64,000 bases of DNA from NCBI GenBank assembly GCA_017642425.1, contig JAGCPB010000064.1:25357-89356 (forward strand), written 5' to 3'. Every line of letters begins with the position of its first letter. Positions within the stretch are counted from its first letter, which is position 1. This DNA comes from Bacteroidaceae bacterium (lineage in GTDB: Bacteria > Bacteroidota > Bacteroidia > Bacteroidales > Bacteroidaceae). This document shows, piece after piece, positions 8,637 through 21,416 of the stretch. The notes under the pieces are model-generated. The model saw only the letters and a list, made by a program, of their open reading frames with translations, did no database searches and was not told the DNA's origin. The position numbers and the translations under genes were made by a program.

Positions 8637-9206
8637 TTATTTGTTATTCAACCAGTTATTGATTATATCCATACCGTTTGGAGTCAGCACGCTCTCGGGA
8701 TGGAACTGTATGCCGCGTATGTCATACTCACGATGCCTCAGTGACATTATGTAGCCGTCATCACTGCGTGAAGTTACCTCAAGACATTCGGGAAGGTCCG
8801 TGTCACTGACCACCCAAGAGTGGTAACGCCCCACCTCAATCTCTTTGGGTAGTCCCTCAAAGAGGTAGTCCTGAGCGGTAAGATGTGCCGGTTTAGCAAC
8901 TCCGTGAACCACATTACCTATGTTAAGCAGTTTTGCGCCGAATGCCTCGCCTATGGCCTGATGGCCCAGACAGATACCCAGAATGGGTTTACGGCCAGCA
9001 TAAGCCTTGATGGCATCGGGCATAAGACCAGCCTCGTTTGGTATACCGGGACCCGGTGAGAGCACAATCTTGTCATACTGCTCCAGATCCTCAATCCGGA
9101 ACTTGTCATTACGCACTACGGTCACATCGGCTCCAAGTTCCTTAAGCAGATGGCTGAGATTGTACGTAAACGAGTCGTAATTATCTATTATAATTATCTT
9201 TATCAT
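8637..9206 (-). CDS. trpG: Anthranilate synthase glutamine amidotransferase subunit
   Basis: This 189-residue class I amidotransferase supplies ammonia to TrpE. GICLGHQAIGEAFG carries the nucleophilic Cys, and IQFHPESVLTPNG carries the His and Glu of the triad. In many bacteria the same subunit also serves p-aminobenzoate synthesis; whether that holds here cannot be seen. The start overlaps trpE by 4 bp. Confidence 0.95.
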   Translation of the reverse strand: MIKIIIIDNYDSFTYNLSHLLKELGADVTVVRNDKFRIEDLEQYDKIVLSPGPGIPNEAGLMPDAIKAYAGRKPILGICLGHQAIGEAFGAKLLNIGNVVHGVAKPAHLTAQDYLFEGLPKEIEVGRYHSWVVSDTDLPECLEVTSRSDDGYIMSLRHREYDIRGIQFHPESVLTPNGMDIINNWLNNK

Positions 9207-10603
9207 AGTTTCTCTGCCATTGTTATAGCCTTGCGCAGGGCGCCCAGCTTGTTGTTAACCTCCTGTAATTCATACTCTACGTCGCTCTTGGCCACTATTC
9301 CGCCTCCGGCCTGGAACCAAAGCTCGCCGTTACGGCTCACAAAGGTGCGTATGGTTATAGCCTGATTTAGGTCACCGTTGAATCCTATAAAGCCGATGCA
9401 GCCGCCGTATGCGCCGCGGTTATGCGGCTCATACTGGCTGATCAGCTGCATGGCGCGTACCTTTGGGGCGCCGCTGAGTGTTCCGGCAGGGAAAGTGTCA
9501 ATGAATGCGCGTACAGGATCGGCATCACTGTCCAACTCTCCCTGAACCCGGCTCACCAGGTGAATTACATGGCTATAATATTGCATATCCTTATAGAATA
9601 CCACATGTACGTTATGGCAGTTGCGGCTCAGGTCGTTACGGGCCAGGTCCACCAGCATCACGTGCTCGGCATTTTCCTTGGGGTCATTTTTAAGGTAAAG
9701 GGCGTTCTCACGGTCCTGTTCGGCATTGCCTGTACGTTTTGTGGTTCCTGCAATGGGGTCAATGTATGCCTGCCGGCCCTGTATGCGGCAGTGAGTCTCC
9801 GGGCTTGAACCGAATATGCGGAATCCGCCAAAATCAAAATAGAACAGGTACGGGCTGGGATTGATGCTTCTCAGTGCGCGGTAAAGCTGGAAATCATCGC
9901 CTGTGTATGACTGCCTGAAACGGCGTGAGAGTACTATCTGGAATACATCTCCGCGTTTGCAGTGAGCAATGCCGCGACGTATGTTCTCACGGTGCTCGTC
10001 ATCGGTCAGGGTGCTGGTGCAATCACCTACGGCACGGAATCCAAAGGTTCTGAATGTATGAGAACTCAGGTTGTGCTCAAACTTGTCAAGTGAACTCTTC
10101 TCACCTTCACCCAACAACTCAATGAGTGTGAGTTCATTGCTGTAATGGTCAAATACCGCAATGCTCTTGAACAGGGTATATTGCATATCGGCCGCATCAT
10201 TCTCCTTCTGGGTCTCGTCCTTGATGCTTATGTTCTCAAAGTAGCGTACGGCATTGAATGTGGTGAACCCGTACAGGCCGCAGTAGTTGCTGCCCTCACC
10301 CTCTATGCTAAACTGGCTCAGGAAATCATTTATGAGCCTGGCAGCGTCATAATCGGCACTGATGGCGTGCTCCTGCGTGGTTCCGTCGGGCAGCAGCATG
10401 GTGCCTACGCCATGGGCAATGCTGACTGTGGCAATGGGATTGATGGCAATGAATGACTTGGAATTCTCAACGCCGTGGTAATCAGAACTCTCCATGAGTA
10501 CGCTCTGTGAGTAGAGGTCACGTACGTTAAGGTATGCCGTTACGGGGGTGAGCAGGTCACCTGCCACTTTACGGCTCGCTGTAAGGTATTTAAATTGCTT
10601 CAT
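9203..10603 (-). CDS. trpE: Anthranilate synthase component I
   Basis: This 466-residue chorismate-utilising enzyme makes anthranilate with TrpG. The N-terminal LMESSDYHG matches the LLES-type motif that binds tryptophan for feedback inhibition. The C-terminal catalytic part shows [40 protein letters not shown] and [15 protein letters not shown]. Its position within the trp operon supports TrpE over PabB. The start overlaps trpB by 14 bp. Confidence 0.96.
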   Translation of the reverse strand: MKQFKYLTASRKVAGDLLTPVTAYLNVRDLYSQSVLMESSDYHGVENSKSFIAINPIATVSIAHGVGTMLLPDGTTQEHAISADYDAARLINDFLSQFSIEGEGSNYCGLYGFTTFNAVRYFENISIKDETQKENDAADMQYTLFKSIAVFDHYSNELTLIELLGEGEKSSLDKFEHNLSSHTFRTFGFRAVGDCTSTLTDDEHRENIRRGIAHCKRGDVFQIVLSRRFRQSYTGDDFQLYRALRSINPSPYLFYFDFGGFRIFGSSPETHCRIQGRQAYIDPIAGTTKRTGNAEQDRENALYLKNDPKENAEHVMLVDLARNDLSRNCHNVHVVFYKDMQYYSHVIHLVSRVQGELDSDADPVRAFIDTFPAGTLSGAPKVRAMQLISQYEPHNRGAYGGCIGFIGFNGDLNQAITIRTFVSRNGELWFQAGGGIVAKSDVEYELQEVNNKLGALRKAITMAEKL

Positions 10604-11792
10604 AATCTATCTCGTCTTTATGTTTAAGGTATGTTGTAAGGTCTTTGTCGCCGCGGCCGCTTACGGTAAGCACAACCACATCGTCTTTGCGGAACTTCAT
10701 CTTGGGCAGCATGGCCAGCGCGTGGCTGCTCTCCAATGCCGGTATTATACCCTCCAACCTGGTCAGCTCAAATGCGGCCTGCAGAGCCTCATTGTCGTTT
10801 ATGGCCATCACCTGGGCGCGTCCGGTCTTGTACAAGTTACAGTGTATGGGTCCTGTGCCGGGATAATCCAGTCCGGCCGATATTGAATAAGGCTCTATAA
10901 TCTGGCCGTCGGGGGTCTGCATCACCATGATACGGCTTCCGTGCAGTATTCCGGGAGTTCCTATCTCCATTGATGCAGCCGTTTCAGGGGTATCTATACC
11001 CATTCCGCCAGCCTCTCCAAGAACTATCTTAACTCTCTCATCATCAATATAATGATATATTGTCCCTGCAGCATTGCTGCCGCCGCCTACGCAGGCCATG
11101 AGATAGTCGGGATAGTCCCTGCCCTCTTTCTCCAGCAACTGCTCCTTTATCTCTGCCGATATCACACTCTGCAATCTTGCCACCATATCCGGATAAGGGT
11201 GCGGACCTACAGTACTTCCTATTATATAGAAGGTATCGGACGGGTTGCAGCACCAGTCGCGTATGGCCTCGTTTGTGGCATCCTTCAAGGTTTTGTTACC
11301 GCTGTATACCGGCATTACCTCGGCGCCAAGCATACGTATGCGCTCCACGTTCACAGCCTGACGCTCTACATCAAGGGCACCCATATAAACCCTGCAGGGC
11401 ATATTCATAAGGGCGCAAACGGTTGCCGTGGCCACACCGTGCTGGCCTGCACCGGTCTCTGCAATGATGCGCGTCTTGCCCATACGCTTGGCCAGCAGGA
11501 TCTGTCCTATGGAGTTGTTTATCTTATGGGCTCCTGTATGGTTCAGGTCCTCACGCTTAAGGTAGAGCCTGCAACCGTACTTGGCGCTCATGCGCGCTGC
11601 GTAATAAAGAGGACTGGGTCGGCCTACATAGTCACGCAGCAGTGTGTGATACTCTTGCTTGAACTCCCGGCTCTCTATTATGGGCAGGTAATTCTCTTTT
11701 AGTGTCTCTACGGTCTTATAGAGTATCTCGGGGATGTATGCACCTCCAAACTCTCCGTAGTAACCGTTGCTGTCAATCTGATAAGTATTCAT
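10590..11792 (-). CDS. trpB: Tryptophan synthase beta subunit
   Basis: The 400-residue PLP enzyme condenses indole with serine. [13 protein letters not shown] contains the Schiff-base Lys, [12 protein letters not shown] is the substrate carboxylate loop, and [10 protein letters not shown] binds the PLP phosphate. It is the first structural gene of the operon, an order (B-E-G-D-C-F-A) characteristic of Bacteroidetes. It follows directly after the attenuator, so all seven genes are under its control. Confidence 0.97.
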   Translation of the reverse strand: MNTYQIDSNGYYGEFGGAYIPEILYKTVETLKENYLPIIESREFKQEYHTLLRDYVGRPSPLYYAARMSAKYGCRLYLKREDLNHTGAHKINNSIGQILLAKRMGKTRIIAETGAGQHGVATATVCALMNMPCRVYMGALDVERQAVNVERIRMLGAEVMPVYSGNKTLKDATNEAIRDWCCNPSDTFYIIGSTVGPHPYPDMVARLQSVISAEIKEQLLEKEGRDYPDYLMACVGGGSNAAGTIYHYIDDERVKIVLGEAGGMGIDTPETAASMEIGTPGILHGSRIMVMQTPDGQIIEPYSISAGLDYPGTGPIHCNLYKTGRAQVMAINDNEALQAAFELTRLEGIIPALESSHALAMLPKMKFRKDDVVVLTVSGRGDKDLTTYLKHKDEIDYEAI

Positions 11793-11818
11793 ATATGTTA
11801 TTTTGATTATTTTGGCAT

Positions 11819-11895
11819 AAAAAAAAAAGCTCTTCGTGAGTACCGAAGAGCCTTTGTATGTTGTTCATTTATGGATATATGGCCTCTTTCTCACG
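11819..11895 (-). promoter_or_regulatory. trp operon attenuator (terminator and antiterminator)
   Basis: On the minus strand, GCTCTTCG (11851-11844) pairs with CGAAGAGC (11836-11829) and is followed by about ten T, an intrinsic terminator ahead of trpB. Upstream, CGTGAG (11895-11890) and AAGAGGCC (11888-11881) can pair instead with CTCACG (11840-11835) and GGCTCT (11852-11847), which removes the 5' arm of the terminator. The stop codon of the leader peptide lies inside the CGTGAG arm. This is the classic ribosome-stalling arrangement. Pairings were found by eye. Confidence 0.85.
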
Positions 11896-11947
11896 ATTGT
11901 TTTAATCCTGAGTCAAGCCACCACCAGAATGAAAGATGCATTGTCAT
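11891..11947 (-). CDS. trpL: trp leader peptide with three consecutive Trp codons
   Basis: A short reading frame on the minus strand, ATG at 11947 to TGA at 11891, encodes MTMHLSFWWWLDSGLKQS. Three TGG codons in a row (11926-11918) in an 18-residue peptide are the hallmark of a Trp-sensing leader peptide. It starts about 13-20 nt after the predicted transcription start, in an A-rich context with no Shine-Dalgarno sequence. The third Trp codon is 22 nt upstream of the antiterminator arm, so a ribosome stalled there would leave that arm free, while one at the stop codon would cover it. A second in-frame ATG is two codons downstream. Confidence 0.87.
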   Translation of the reverse strand: MTMHLSFWWWLDSGLKQS

Positions 11948-11966
11948 TTTTTTGCTTTTCTGTGTG

Positions 11967-11996
11967 CAAAGGTATACAAAAGTCTAAAAAAACAAA
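11967..11996 (-). promoter_or_regulatory. trp operon promoter
   Basis: On the minus strand TTTG (11996-11993) and TACCTTTG (11974-11967) are separated by 18 nt, close to the Bacteroidetes consensus spacing. Transcription would start near 11960, just before the leader peptide. Confidence 0.7.
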
Positions 11997-12003
11997 TAAA
12001 ATG

Positions 12004-12035
12004 ATTGTATTTTATCGCAAAAAAACATAAATTTG
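12004..12035 (+). promoter_or_regulatory. Promoter for the fasciclin-domain lipoprotein
   Basis: TAAATTTG at 12028-12035 has ATTG at 12004-12007, 20 nt upstream. It is divergent from and adjacent to the trp promoter. The downstream ATG is at 12073. Confidence 0.45.
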
Positions 12036-12072
12036 ACTATTACTTACATGACTACTGATTATTTGACCGATT

Positions 12073-14139
12073 ATGATAAAAAAGGACTTATCTGCTTTTG
12101 GGGCAATTGTATGCCTGTCTGTATTATCTTTAATTAATCTCACAAGTTGCTGGGATGAATATCACCCCGGTACATATTACACCTTCCAGGGAAAGACTGT
12201 AGCATCAGATCTGATGGATAATCCCAACTACAGTGACTTCGTCAGGATTCTTGAAAGAGCCAATGTGCTGAATGACCTGAAGGTGTATGGAAACAATACC
12301 TGTTTCGCACCTGACAACAAAGCCATAGCCGATTTCCTTAAAGAACGTGAGGCGATTGCACGTAGAGAGGGAAAGGACGTGACTTATAACACGGTCGATG
12401 ATCTCCCCCAGGAGGACTGTGACACCCTGGCCTGGACCCATCTGCTTGATATCACATGCTATGTCAATGATCTGGAACCAGGCCTGTTGCCAAAAGTCAA
12501 CCTTAATGACCGTTTTCTCACTTTCACTCTTGACTCCACACTTGTCGAGCAATTGGGAGATTCTGTGTACGCACTTGAAAGACATTTGAATAATGCCATT
12601 ATCATTGCTAAAGATGACTCTTGCGAAAACGGTGTGGTACATTACATAGACCGTTGCATTGATTTTAGCGGTAACTACGTTTATGATTTGGTTGACAATG
12701 ACCCCAAGACCATGCTGTTCAGCGAGGCACTCAAGTTATGCGGATTACACAAAAAGCTGAGCGAGTGGTATGATTATAGCTACACTATAGGTGAGGATTC
12801 AGTTCTTAAGGGCGTCTCATTGATGCAGGTGACCAATGAATATTCCGTTTTCTATTGGGCCAAAAGAAAAACCGGTTTCACGCTTCTTGTCCCCGTTGAC
12901 TCCATATTCCATGCAAACGGCGTCAACAATGTCATTCCCGATATGTTTGAACTTGCCAAGAGCATCTATGGAGAGACTGATGATGCCGAAATCATGTCAG
13001 ATTACGCCAATCCCAAAAACCCGTTATACAAGTTCATTTCATACCACATACTTCCGTTTGTTACAGACCTGTCCAGGATAAACGGCCGCAGTGATGTCAT
13101 GCAGACTCATAATGCCGGCAAAACCGATCCTGAAGATTATTTTGAGACATTCCTTCCCAAGAGCCTTGTCAGAATCTCAACCAAACTCAAGAACGGTGTT
13201 ATGGATATGGATCAGATATACATAAACAGCCGCGGCAATGAGGGCAACGGAACCGTAGGTTTCAAGGGAGCCAAAGAAAGGGGTATAAGAATACTCAACA
13301 CACAGGAAATGCGCGAATTGGGAGTATCAAACAATACTGCATTGAATGGCGTTTACCATTATGTGGACAGGATCATGAAATATGACACCTATGTTCGGGA
13401 AGAAATTCTTGACCGCCGTATGAGAATTGACTGCACTACACTGTCGCCAGACTTTATCACATCGGGAGCACGTCAGTTCGATTCCAGCATAACCGGAGTC
13501 AAATACTATGGCAGCGGTTTCAAGGATCCTAAGAATTTTGCTTCATATCATACTGATTACACTCTTTCCGTACGTTCAACCGCAGCCGATAAGAGTTATG
13601 CATATGAAGGTGACGGTATTGATATTGAAGGACAGTTTGATATATATGTCAAACTACCTCCCGTTCCCCATGACGGCACCTGGCAACTCAGGTTGTCATA
13701 CCGTGGCAACAAACGTTGCGGTATTATACAGAACTATCTGGCATGTGTGCCTGTAGGACAGGAAGTAAGCCGTTCTGACTGGAAACCGCTGGGTATTCCG
13801 GTCGACCTGCGATTTGATAATCTGAATGAGACCCCCGCCGTAGGTTGGATTAAGGATGAAGACCTGGAGAATGCAGCTGCAGTTGAGGCTCTGGACAAAT
13901 CAATGAAGAACCGTGGTTGGCTGAAAGGCTCTATAGCCCAGAGGACTGACGATGGTGATTTGCATCGTGATGTCAGATCTATGGGACGTATGATACTTAC
14001 AACTGATTACATGAAGAGTAACATGGACTATTATCTCAGAATCAAGCAGATACTTGACAACAACAAGGCACAGTTCCTGTTTGACTTCATAGAACTGGTT
14101 CCCAAATCAGTTTATGATGGGCATGAGGACAAGAACTGA
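12073..14139 (+). CDS. Fasciclin (FAS1) domain lipoprotein
   Basis: This 688-residue protein has a lipoprotein signal peptide ending in the lipobox LTSC, followed by WDEYHPG. Residues about 45-195 form a FAS1 domain with the typical NTCFAPDNKAIADFL and a closing NGVVHYIDRCI. A second divergent FAS1 region covers about 215-440, with FTLLVPVDSIFHANG and NGVYHYVDRIM. The C-terminal 200 residues form a beta-rich domain (GQFDIYVKLPPVPHDGTWQLRLSYRG) with no catalytic motif. FAS1 domains mediate adhesion; a surface or periplasmic binding role is inferred. No SusC/SusD-like gene is beside it. The last 33 bp overlap the convergent HAD gene. Confidence 0.72.
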   Translation: MIKKDLSAFGAIVCLSVLSLINLTSCWDEYHPGTYYTFQGKTVASDLMDNPNYSDFVRILERANVLNDLKVYGNNTCFAPDNKAIADFLKEREAIARREGKDVTYNTVDDLPQEDCDTLAWTHLLDITCYVNDLEPGLLPKVNLNDRFLTFTLDSTLVEQLGDSVYALERHLNNAIIIAKDDSCENGVVHYIDRCIDFSGNYVYDLVDNDPKTMLFSEALKLCGLHKKLSEWYDYSYTIGEDSVLKGVSLMQVTNEYSVFYWAKRKTGFTLLVPVDSIFHANGVNNVIPDMFELAKSIYGETDDAEIMSDYANPKNPLYKFISYHILPFVTDLSRINGRSDVMQTHNAGKTDPEDYFETFLPKSLVRISTKLKNGVMDMDQIYINSRGNEGNGTVGFKGAKERGIRILNTQEMRELGVSNNTALNGVYHYVDRIMKYDTYVREEILDRRMRIDCTTLSPDFITSGARQFDSSITGVKYYGSGFKDPKNFASYHTDYTLSVRSTAADKSYAYEGDGIDIEGQFDIYVKLPPVPHDGTWQLRLSYRGNKRCGIIQNYLACVPVGQEVSRSDWKPLGIPVDLRFDNLNETPAVGWIKDEDLENAAAVEALDKSMKNRGWLKGSIAQRTDDGDLHRDVRSMGRMILTTDYMKSNMDYYLRIKQILDNNKAQFLFDFIELVPKSVYDGHEDKN

Positions 14140-14718
14140 TTGAAGCTTGTCTGCACTGCCTGGATATACAATGCCGCTCATTCCTAACCGGATGGCGGCA
14201 TTTACATTATCCTCACGGTCATCAATGAAAAGACACTCCTCGGGCTTTAGACTGTATTTTGAAAGCAGTAGCCTGTATACGGCCGGATCCGGTTTTACCA
14301 GTCTGACCGAGCTGGAAACCACATAGTTTTCAATACTACCTATGGTTCTGAAACGGCATCGTGCTTCAGTGAATGTTTCGGCCGGCCAGTTGGTCAGGCC
14401 ATAGACCCCTACTCCTCTGTTTTTCAGGTCCTGTACCAGTTCATACATACCTGGAATTTCACCATGGCACATGTCAAACCAGCGGTCACGGAACAATGCT
14501 ATGGCATCGGCATAATCGGGATGAACAGCCTGAAGCTCAGCTACGCACACGTCCATACTCTCGCCACGGTCCATACGGGTAAACCATTCCCGGTTACAGA
14601 CATGCTCGGTAAAGAACCTGCATTTCTGTTCATCACCGCCAAATACGGGCAGGAAAAGATATGCCGGATTCCAGTCGACAAGGACGTTGCCGTAGTCAAA
14701 TATTATGTTTTTAATCAT
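14107..14718 (-). CDS. HAD-superfamily phosphatase (subfamily IA, YihX-like)
   Basis: The 203-residue cytoplasmic protein begins MIKNIIFDYGNVLVDWNP. Asp8 is the nucleophile, and Gly stands where many HADs have the second Asp, as in YihX-type sugar phosphatases. TNWPAETF is motif II, LVKPDPAVYRLLL carries the motif III Lys, and CLFIDDREDNVNAA is motif IV. It probably dephosphorylates a small metabolite. It is the last gene of the ligA-dapA-M23-HAD operon and its start overlaps the M23 gene by 8 bp. Its 3' end overlaps the convergent fasciclin gene by 33 bp. Confidence 0.82.
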   Translation of the reverse strand: MIKNIIFDYGNVLVDWNPAYLFLPVFGGDEQKCRFFTEHVCNREWFTRMDRGESMDVCVAELQAVHPDYADAIALFRDRWFDMCHGEIPGMYELVQDLKNRGVGVYGLTNWPAETFTEARCRFRTIGSIENYVVSSSVRLVKPDPAVYRLLLSKYSLKPEECLFIDDREDNVNAAIRLGMSGIVYPGSADKLQSVLVLMPIIN

Positions 14719-15999
14719 TTGAATCAGTGATACTTATGGAATCAGATAATAGTATTGACCGCAAACTGTCCGGCAGAGAGAGCCCCACCTTGTCCATATA
14801 TCCGCTTACAGTTCTCAAATATGCGGGCATATCCTCGTCCTTGATAGGATCTACTGCCGGCAGGTCCATACGCAGCGGATCTATTGCCGTTCCGTTCTTG
14901 AACACGCGATAGTCCAGATGAGGACCTGTGGCCACTCCGGTTGCCCCCACATAGCCTATCAGCTGGCCTTGCGACACATGTGTTCCCTGGTTGATTCCTG
15001 CGGCAAAGCCACGCAGGTGCATATACTCGGTTGTATAGGTGGAGTTGTGCTTAATCTTAAGATAATTGCCTCCGCCTTTGCTGTCCCATGCCTTGGTTAT
15101 CACCACTCCGTCACCTACTGAATAAACAGGTGTGCCCGATGGTGCTGCATAATCAACGCCGTGATGGGCGCGAACCACCTTTGTTACAGGATGTACACGG
15201 GCGTTTGAGAACTTGGAGCTGATACGTGAATAACTCAAGGGAGCCTTAAGGAAAGCCCGCCTGAGACTGGTGCCGTTCTCGTCAAAATACTCACCGCGCT
15301 CATTATGATAGATGTATCGGAAAGCGTAGTGATTGCTGCCTCCGGTAATGAAATTGGCAGCCAGGATGTTACCTGTGGCAACCTTTATGCTGTCGGCATA
15401 CAGTTCCTGATAATATACCGCAAATGAGTCATTCTTCTGGATTCCAAAGAAATCTATGGTCCATGAATAGACATCGGCCAGCATTCCAGCCAGGTCAGGC
15501 GCAGCCCCCTGCTCTATCATGGCGTTCCATAAAGAAGACTGAATGCTTCCGCTTATATAATTGTCAACTGTATCTACAGGCAGTGTTCCACGATAACTGA
15601 AAATGCTGTCAGTCAATGAATAGACCACATAATCGGTCTTGTTTATGTCATATACGAAATAACGGGCGGTTGCAACAGAGTCATGGTCACGGATTACGTG
15701 ATATGACTTGCCCTGCTGAATCTTGCGTACACTCCAGGTGCTGTCTGATGACTTATCCAGATAGTAAATGGTCTGAGCTGATACACCGTATTTGAACAGT
15801 ATGTTTGACAGCAACTCATTGCGGCCTATAATGCCGTCGGTGATATCCATGCTGTCAATGCATACTCCCCAGCGATATACCGGCTGGGGAACAGTATCGG
15901 TAATCTCCTCCTGTTCTTGTACAGCCGGCTGCCCGTTCTGTTTGCACGATGCAATGAACGGAATAACGGTCAAAATGACAAGACGCAGCAGTTTTCTCA

Positions 16000-16000
<1 letters not shown>
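14711..16000 (-). CDS. M23-family (LytM) metallopeptidase lipoprotein
   Basis: This 429-residue protein has a lipoprotein signal (lipobox FIASC) and is predicted to act on cell-wall peptides. The C-terminal LytM domain shows HHGVDYAAPSGTPV (HxxxD zinc ligands), GNYLKIKH, YMHLRGFAAGI and GPHLDYRVFKNG. The last motif is HxD, not the usual HxH, so the third zinc ligand would be Asp. The N-terminal half contains a beta-rich region without a clear LysM domain. The start codon overlaps the dapA stop (TAATG). Grouping with dapA, which makes the diaminopimelate precursor, fits a peptidoglycan role. Confidence 0.85.
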
Positions 16001-18949
<2,949 letters not shown>

Positions 18950-18964
18950 TTACGCATAATTTTG

Positions 18965-18972
18965 TAATTTTG
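18965..18972 (+). promoter_or_regulatory. -7 box TAATTTTG for trmD
   Basis: TAATTTTG lies 23 nt upstream of the trmD ATG at 18995 and matches the Bacteroidetes -7 consensus. A clear -33 element is not seen. Confidence 0.5.
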
Positions 18973-18994
18973 CAGGCGATTATAGTACATATTT

Positions 18995-19666
18995 ATGCGT
19001 ATAGATATACTTACAGTATTTCCCGATATGCTTGAGGGTTTCTTTAACTGCTCAATGATGGCACGTGCCCAGAAAGCCGGTCTTGCCGATATCCATCTGC
19101 ATGACATAAGGGACTACACCACCGATAAGCACCACAAGACCGATGACTACCCATTTGGAGGCTGTGCCGGCCTTGTAATGAAGATAGAACCCATTGACCG
19201 CCTCATTACCGACCTCAAGTCACAGCGTGAATACGATGAGGTAATATACACTTCACCCGACGGCGAGCAGTTCAATCAGAAAGCCGCCAACAGCCTATCC
19301 CTGCTAAACAACATAATCATTCTGTGCGGTCACTACAAAGGAATCGATTACCGCATCCGTGAGCATCTGATAACCCGCGAGATAAGCATCGGCGACTACG
19401 TCCTCACAGGAGGAGAACTTGCAGCCGCCGTAATGACCGACAGCATAGTACGTTTGATTCCCGGCGTCCTCTCCGACGAGCAGTCCGCCCTCTCCGACTG
19501 CTTCCAGGACAACCTCCTGGCTCCACCCGTCTACACCCGTCCCGCCGACTACAAAGGCTGGAAGGTTCCCGATGTCCTATTATCAGGAAATCAAGCTTTA
19601 ATAGATGATTGGGAATTCCAACAATCCCTGGAAAGAACCAAAAGGTTGCGCCCAGACTTACTCTAA
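18995..19666 (+). CDS. trmD: tRNA (guanine37-N1)-methyltransferase
   Basis: The 223-residue SPOUT methyltransferase uses S-adenosylmethionine to methylate G37 next to the anticodon. [44 protein letters not shown] and [15 protein letters not shown] (the knot) are diagnostic, and [12 protein letters not shown]...[16 protein letters not shown] ends the protein. It is monocistronic. Its last 9 bp overlap the convergent pyrD. Confidence 0.98.
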   Translation: MRIDILTVFPDMLEGFFNCSMMARAQKAGLADIHLHDIRDYTTDKHHKTDDYPFGGCAGLVMKIEPIDRLITDLKSQREYDEVIYTSPDGEQFNQKAANSLSLLNNIIILCGHYKGIDYRIREHLITREISIGDYVLTGGELAAAVMTDSIVRLIPGVLSDEQSALSDCFQDNLLAPPVYTRPADYKGWKVPDVLLSGNQALIDDWEFQQSLERTKRLRPDLL

Positions 19667-20566
19667 GGCTCCGATGATATCCTGAACGGAATTGAAACCG
19701 TGACGTGAAAGGTAATCTTCGATTCCGTCAACAACTTTCTCAGAGATAGAAGGGTCAATAAAGTTTGCCGTACCTATTTGAATGGCTGAAGCACCAGCCA
19801 AAAGGAATTCAATTGCATCGGTAGCAGAGCAGATGCCGCCTAAGCCTATTACGGGAATCTTGACAGCTTTTGCAGTCTGCCAAACCATACGCAAAGCCAC
19901 AGGTTTGACTGCCGGCCCGCTCATGCCGCCGGTAACAGTTGACAGGATAGGTTTGCGCTTCTCGGCATCAATAGCCATACCAAGCATGGTGTTGATGAGC
20001 GATACGCTATCGGCCCCAGCCCCCTCAACCGCCCGGGCAATCTCAGTAATATCAGTCACATTAGGTGAAAGCTTCACAATCAAAGTCTTATCATAAGCTT
20101 TGCGCACAGCACTCACAACCTGAGCAGCGCTTTCAGGCTTGACACCAAACGCCATTCCGCCCTGCTTTACATTAGGGCAAGAGATATTAAGCTCAATGGC
20201 CGGTATGTCATCAAGAGTATTAATTATGCTTGCACACTGCACATAATCCTCAATAGATGAACCCGATACATTCACAATCACGTTAGTCTGGAACTTCCGT
20301 ACCTCAGGATAGATATGATCCACAAAGTAGTCAACACCCTTGTTCTGCAGACCTACGGCATTGAGCATCCCTGCCGGAGTCTCGGCCATACGGGGATAAG
20401 GATTACCCTGGCGCGGATTGAGCGTAGTACCTTTTACTATTATGGCGCCAAGACGGTTGATATCCATAAAATCAGCGTACTCAGTGCCGTAACCGAATGT
20501 GCCCGATGCCGTCATGACCGGGTTCTTGAACTCCAGTGAGCCTATCTTAGTGCTTAATTGAACCAT
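19658..20566 (-). CDS. pyrD: Dihydroorotate dehydrogenase, catalytic subunit (class 1B)
   Basis: The 302-residue FMN enzyme oxidises dihydroorotate to orotate in pyrimidine synthesis. [24 protein letters not shown]-like [22 protein letters not shown] (catalytic Cys), [12 protein letters not shown] and [15 protein letters not shown] are visible. The Cys base and the partner PyrK identify the NAD-linked class 1B type. It overlaps pyrK by 13 bp and trmD by 9 bp on the opposite strand. Confidence 0.96.
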   Translation of the reverse strand: MVQLSTKIGSLEFKNPVMTASGTFGYGTEYADFMDINRLGAIIVKGTTLNPRQGNPYPRMAETPAGMLNAVGLQNKGVDYFVDHIYPEVRKFQTNVIVNVSGSSIEDYVQCASIINTLDDIPAIELNISCPNVKQGGMAFGVKPESAAQVVSAVRKAYDKTLIVKLSPNVTDITEIARAVEGAGADSVSLINTMLGMAIDAEKRKPILSTVTGGMSGPAVKPVALRMVWQTAKAVKIPVIGLGGICSATDAIEFLLAGASAIQIGTANFIDPSISEKVVDGIEDYLSRHGFNSVQDIIGALE

Positions 20567-21333
20567 TTCAGTCTATCTATATTGAATACCGGACCCTCTT
20601 TACAAACACACACGTTGCCCTCATCGGCAGTATCCTCAACGCAGCACAGACATGCGCCTATTCCGCAAGCCATACGGTGCTCCAGAGACACCTCACAGGC
20701 CATCTCATGCTCCTTTGCCCACTTGGCCACAGCCTTGAGCATAGGCGTAGGACCACAGGCATAGATGCGGTCAAATGACTCGCTGTCCATAAGCAGGCTG
20801 TGATTAGTCACAAAACCCTTCTCTCCGGCCGATCCGTCCTCGGTCGTCATGAACAGGTCACCGTACTTCATAAACTCCTCCTTACGCAGAATAAGGCTCT
20901 CTGTCCGTCCTCCAAAAAGGAATACAGGCCTTATGCCATGTTCTGCCAATTCCTGACCAAGAAACAGCAACGGAGCAACACCCACTCCGCCACCAATAAG
21001 CAAGGGCCTTGAAACATGTGTAGTGCGGTAACTGAAACCGTTGCCGAGCGGCAAAAGGACATTAACCTTATCACCCTGCTTAAGCTCTGCAAGCGATGAT
21101 GTTCCTTCCCCGACAATCTGGATAAGAAACTCAACCAGGTTTCTTGCACGGTCAATGGAATGAATTGAAATGGGCCTGCGCAGCAGCACCTTGGCCGATG
21201 GCACCTGCAATTCGGCAAACTGCCCGGCCACCATATCCGGCAATTCTCCGGGATATTGCAATGTCAGCAGTGTGGCACAAGGACCGACCAAGCGGTTATC
21301 GGCCACAACCATATCTGATTGGAATTTCTTCAT
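20554..21333 (-). CDS. pyrK: Dihydroorotate dehydrogenase electron-transfer subunit
   Basis: The subunit of 259 residues passes electrons from PyrD to NAD+. The N-terminal half is a ferredoxin-reductase-like FAD domain ([10 protein letters not shown]). [16 protein letters not shown] is the nucleotide site. The C-terminus has the [2Fe-2S] cysteines in [15 protein letters not shown] and [10 protein letters not shown] start at MKKFQSDM (21333). The longer reading to 21381 would run through the promoter-like TACCTTCG at 21360-21353 and a terminator hairpin. Confidence 0.95.
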   Translation of the reverse strand: MKKFQSDMVVADNRLVGPCATLLTLQYPGELPDMVAGQFAELQVPSAKVLLRRPISIHSIDRARNLVEFLIQIVGEGTSSLAELKQGDKVNVLLPLGNGFSYRTTHVSRPLLIGGGVGVAPLLFLGQELAEHGIRPVFLFGGRTESLILRKEEFMKYGDLFMTTEDGSAGEKGFVTNHSLLMDSESFDRIYACGPTPMLKAVAKWAKEHEMACEVSLEHRMACGIGACLCCVEDTADEGNVCVCKEGPVFNIDRLKWFN

Positions 21334-21361
21334 ACGTAGTAAAATAGCACTGCGAAGGTAC

Positions 21362-21392
21362 AAAAAAAGGTGCAACCCCAAAAGGCTGCACC
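21362..21392 (-). terminator. Terminator of the LRR lipoprotein gene
   Basis: On the minus strand GGTGCA (21392-21387) pairs with TGCACC (21374-21369) around a CCTTTTGG-containing loop and is followed by seven T. It lies 25 nt after the stop at 21417. Confidence 0.75.
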
Positions 21393-21416
21393 AGGTTAGT
21401 TATAGGTGTAATTGAA

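Noticed and set aside
11052-11702. 216-codon plus-strand frame
   Set aside because: It lies opposite trpB, whose identity is certain; no signal, domain or promoter supports it.
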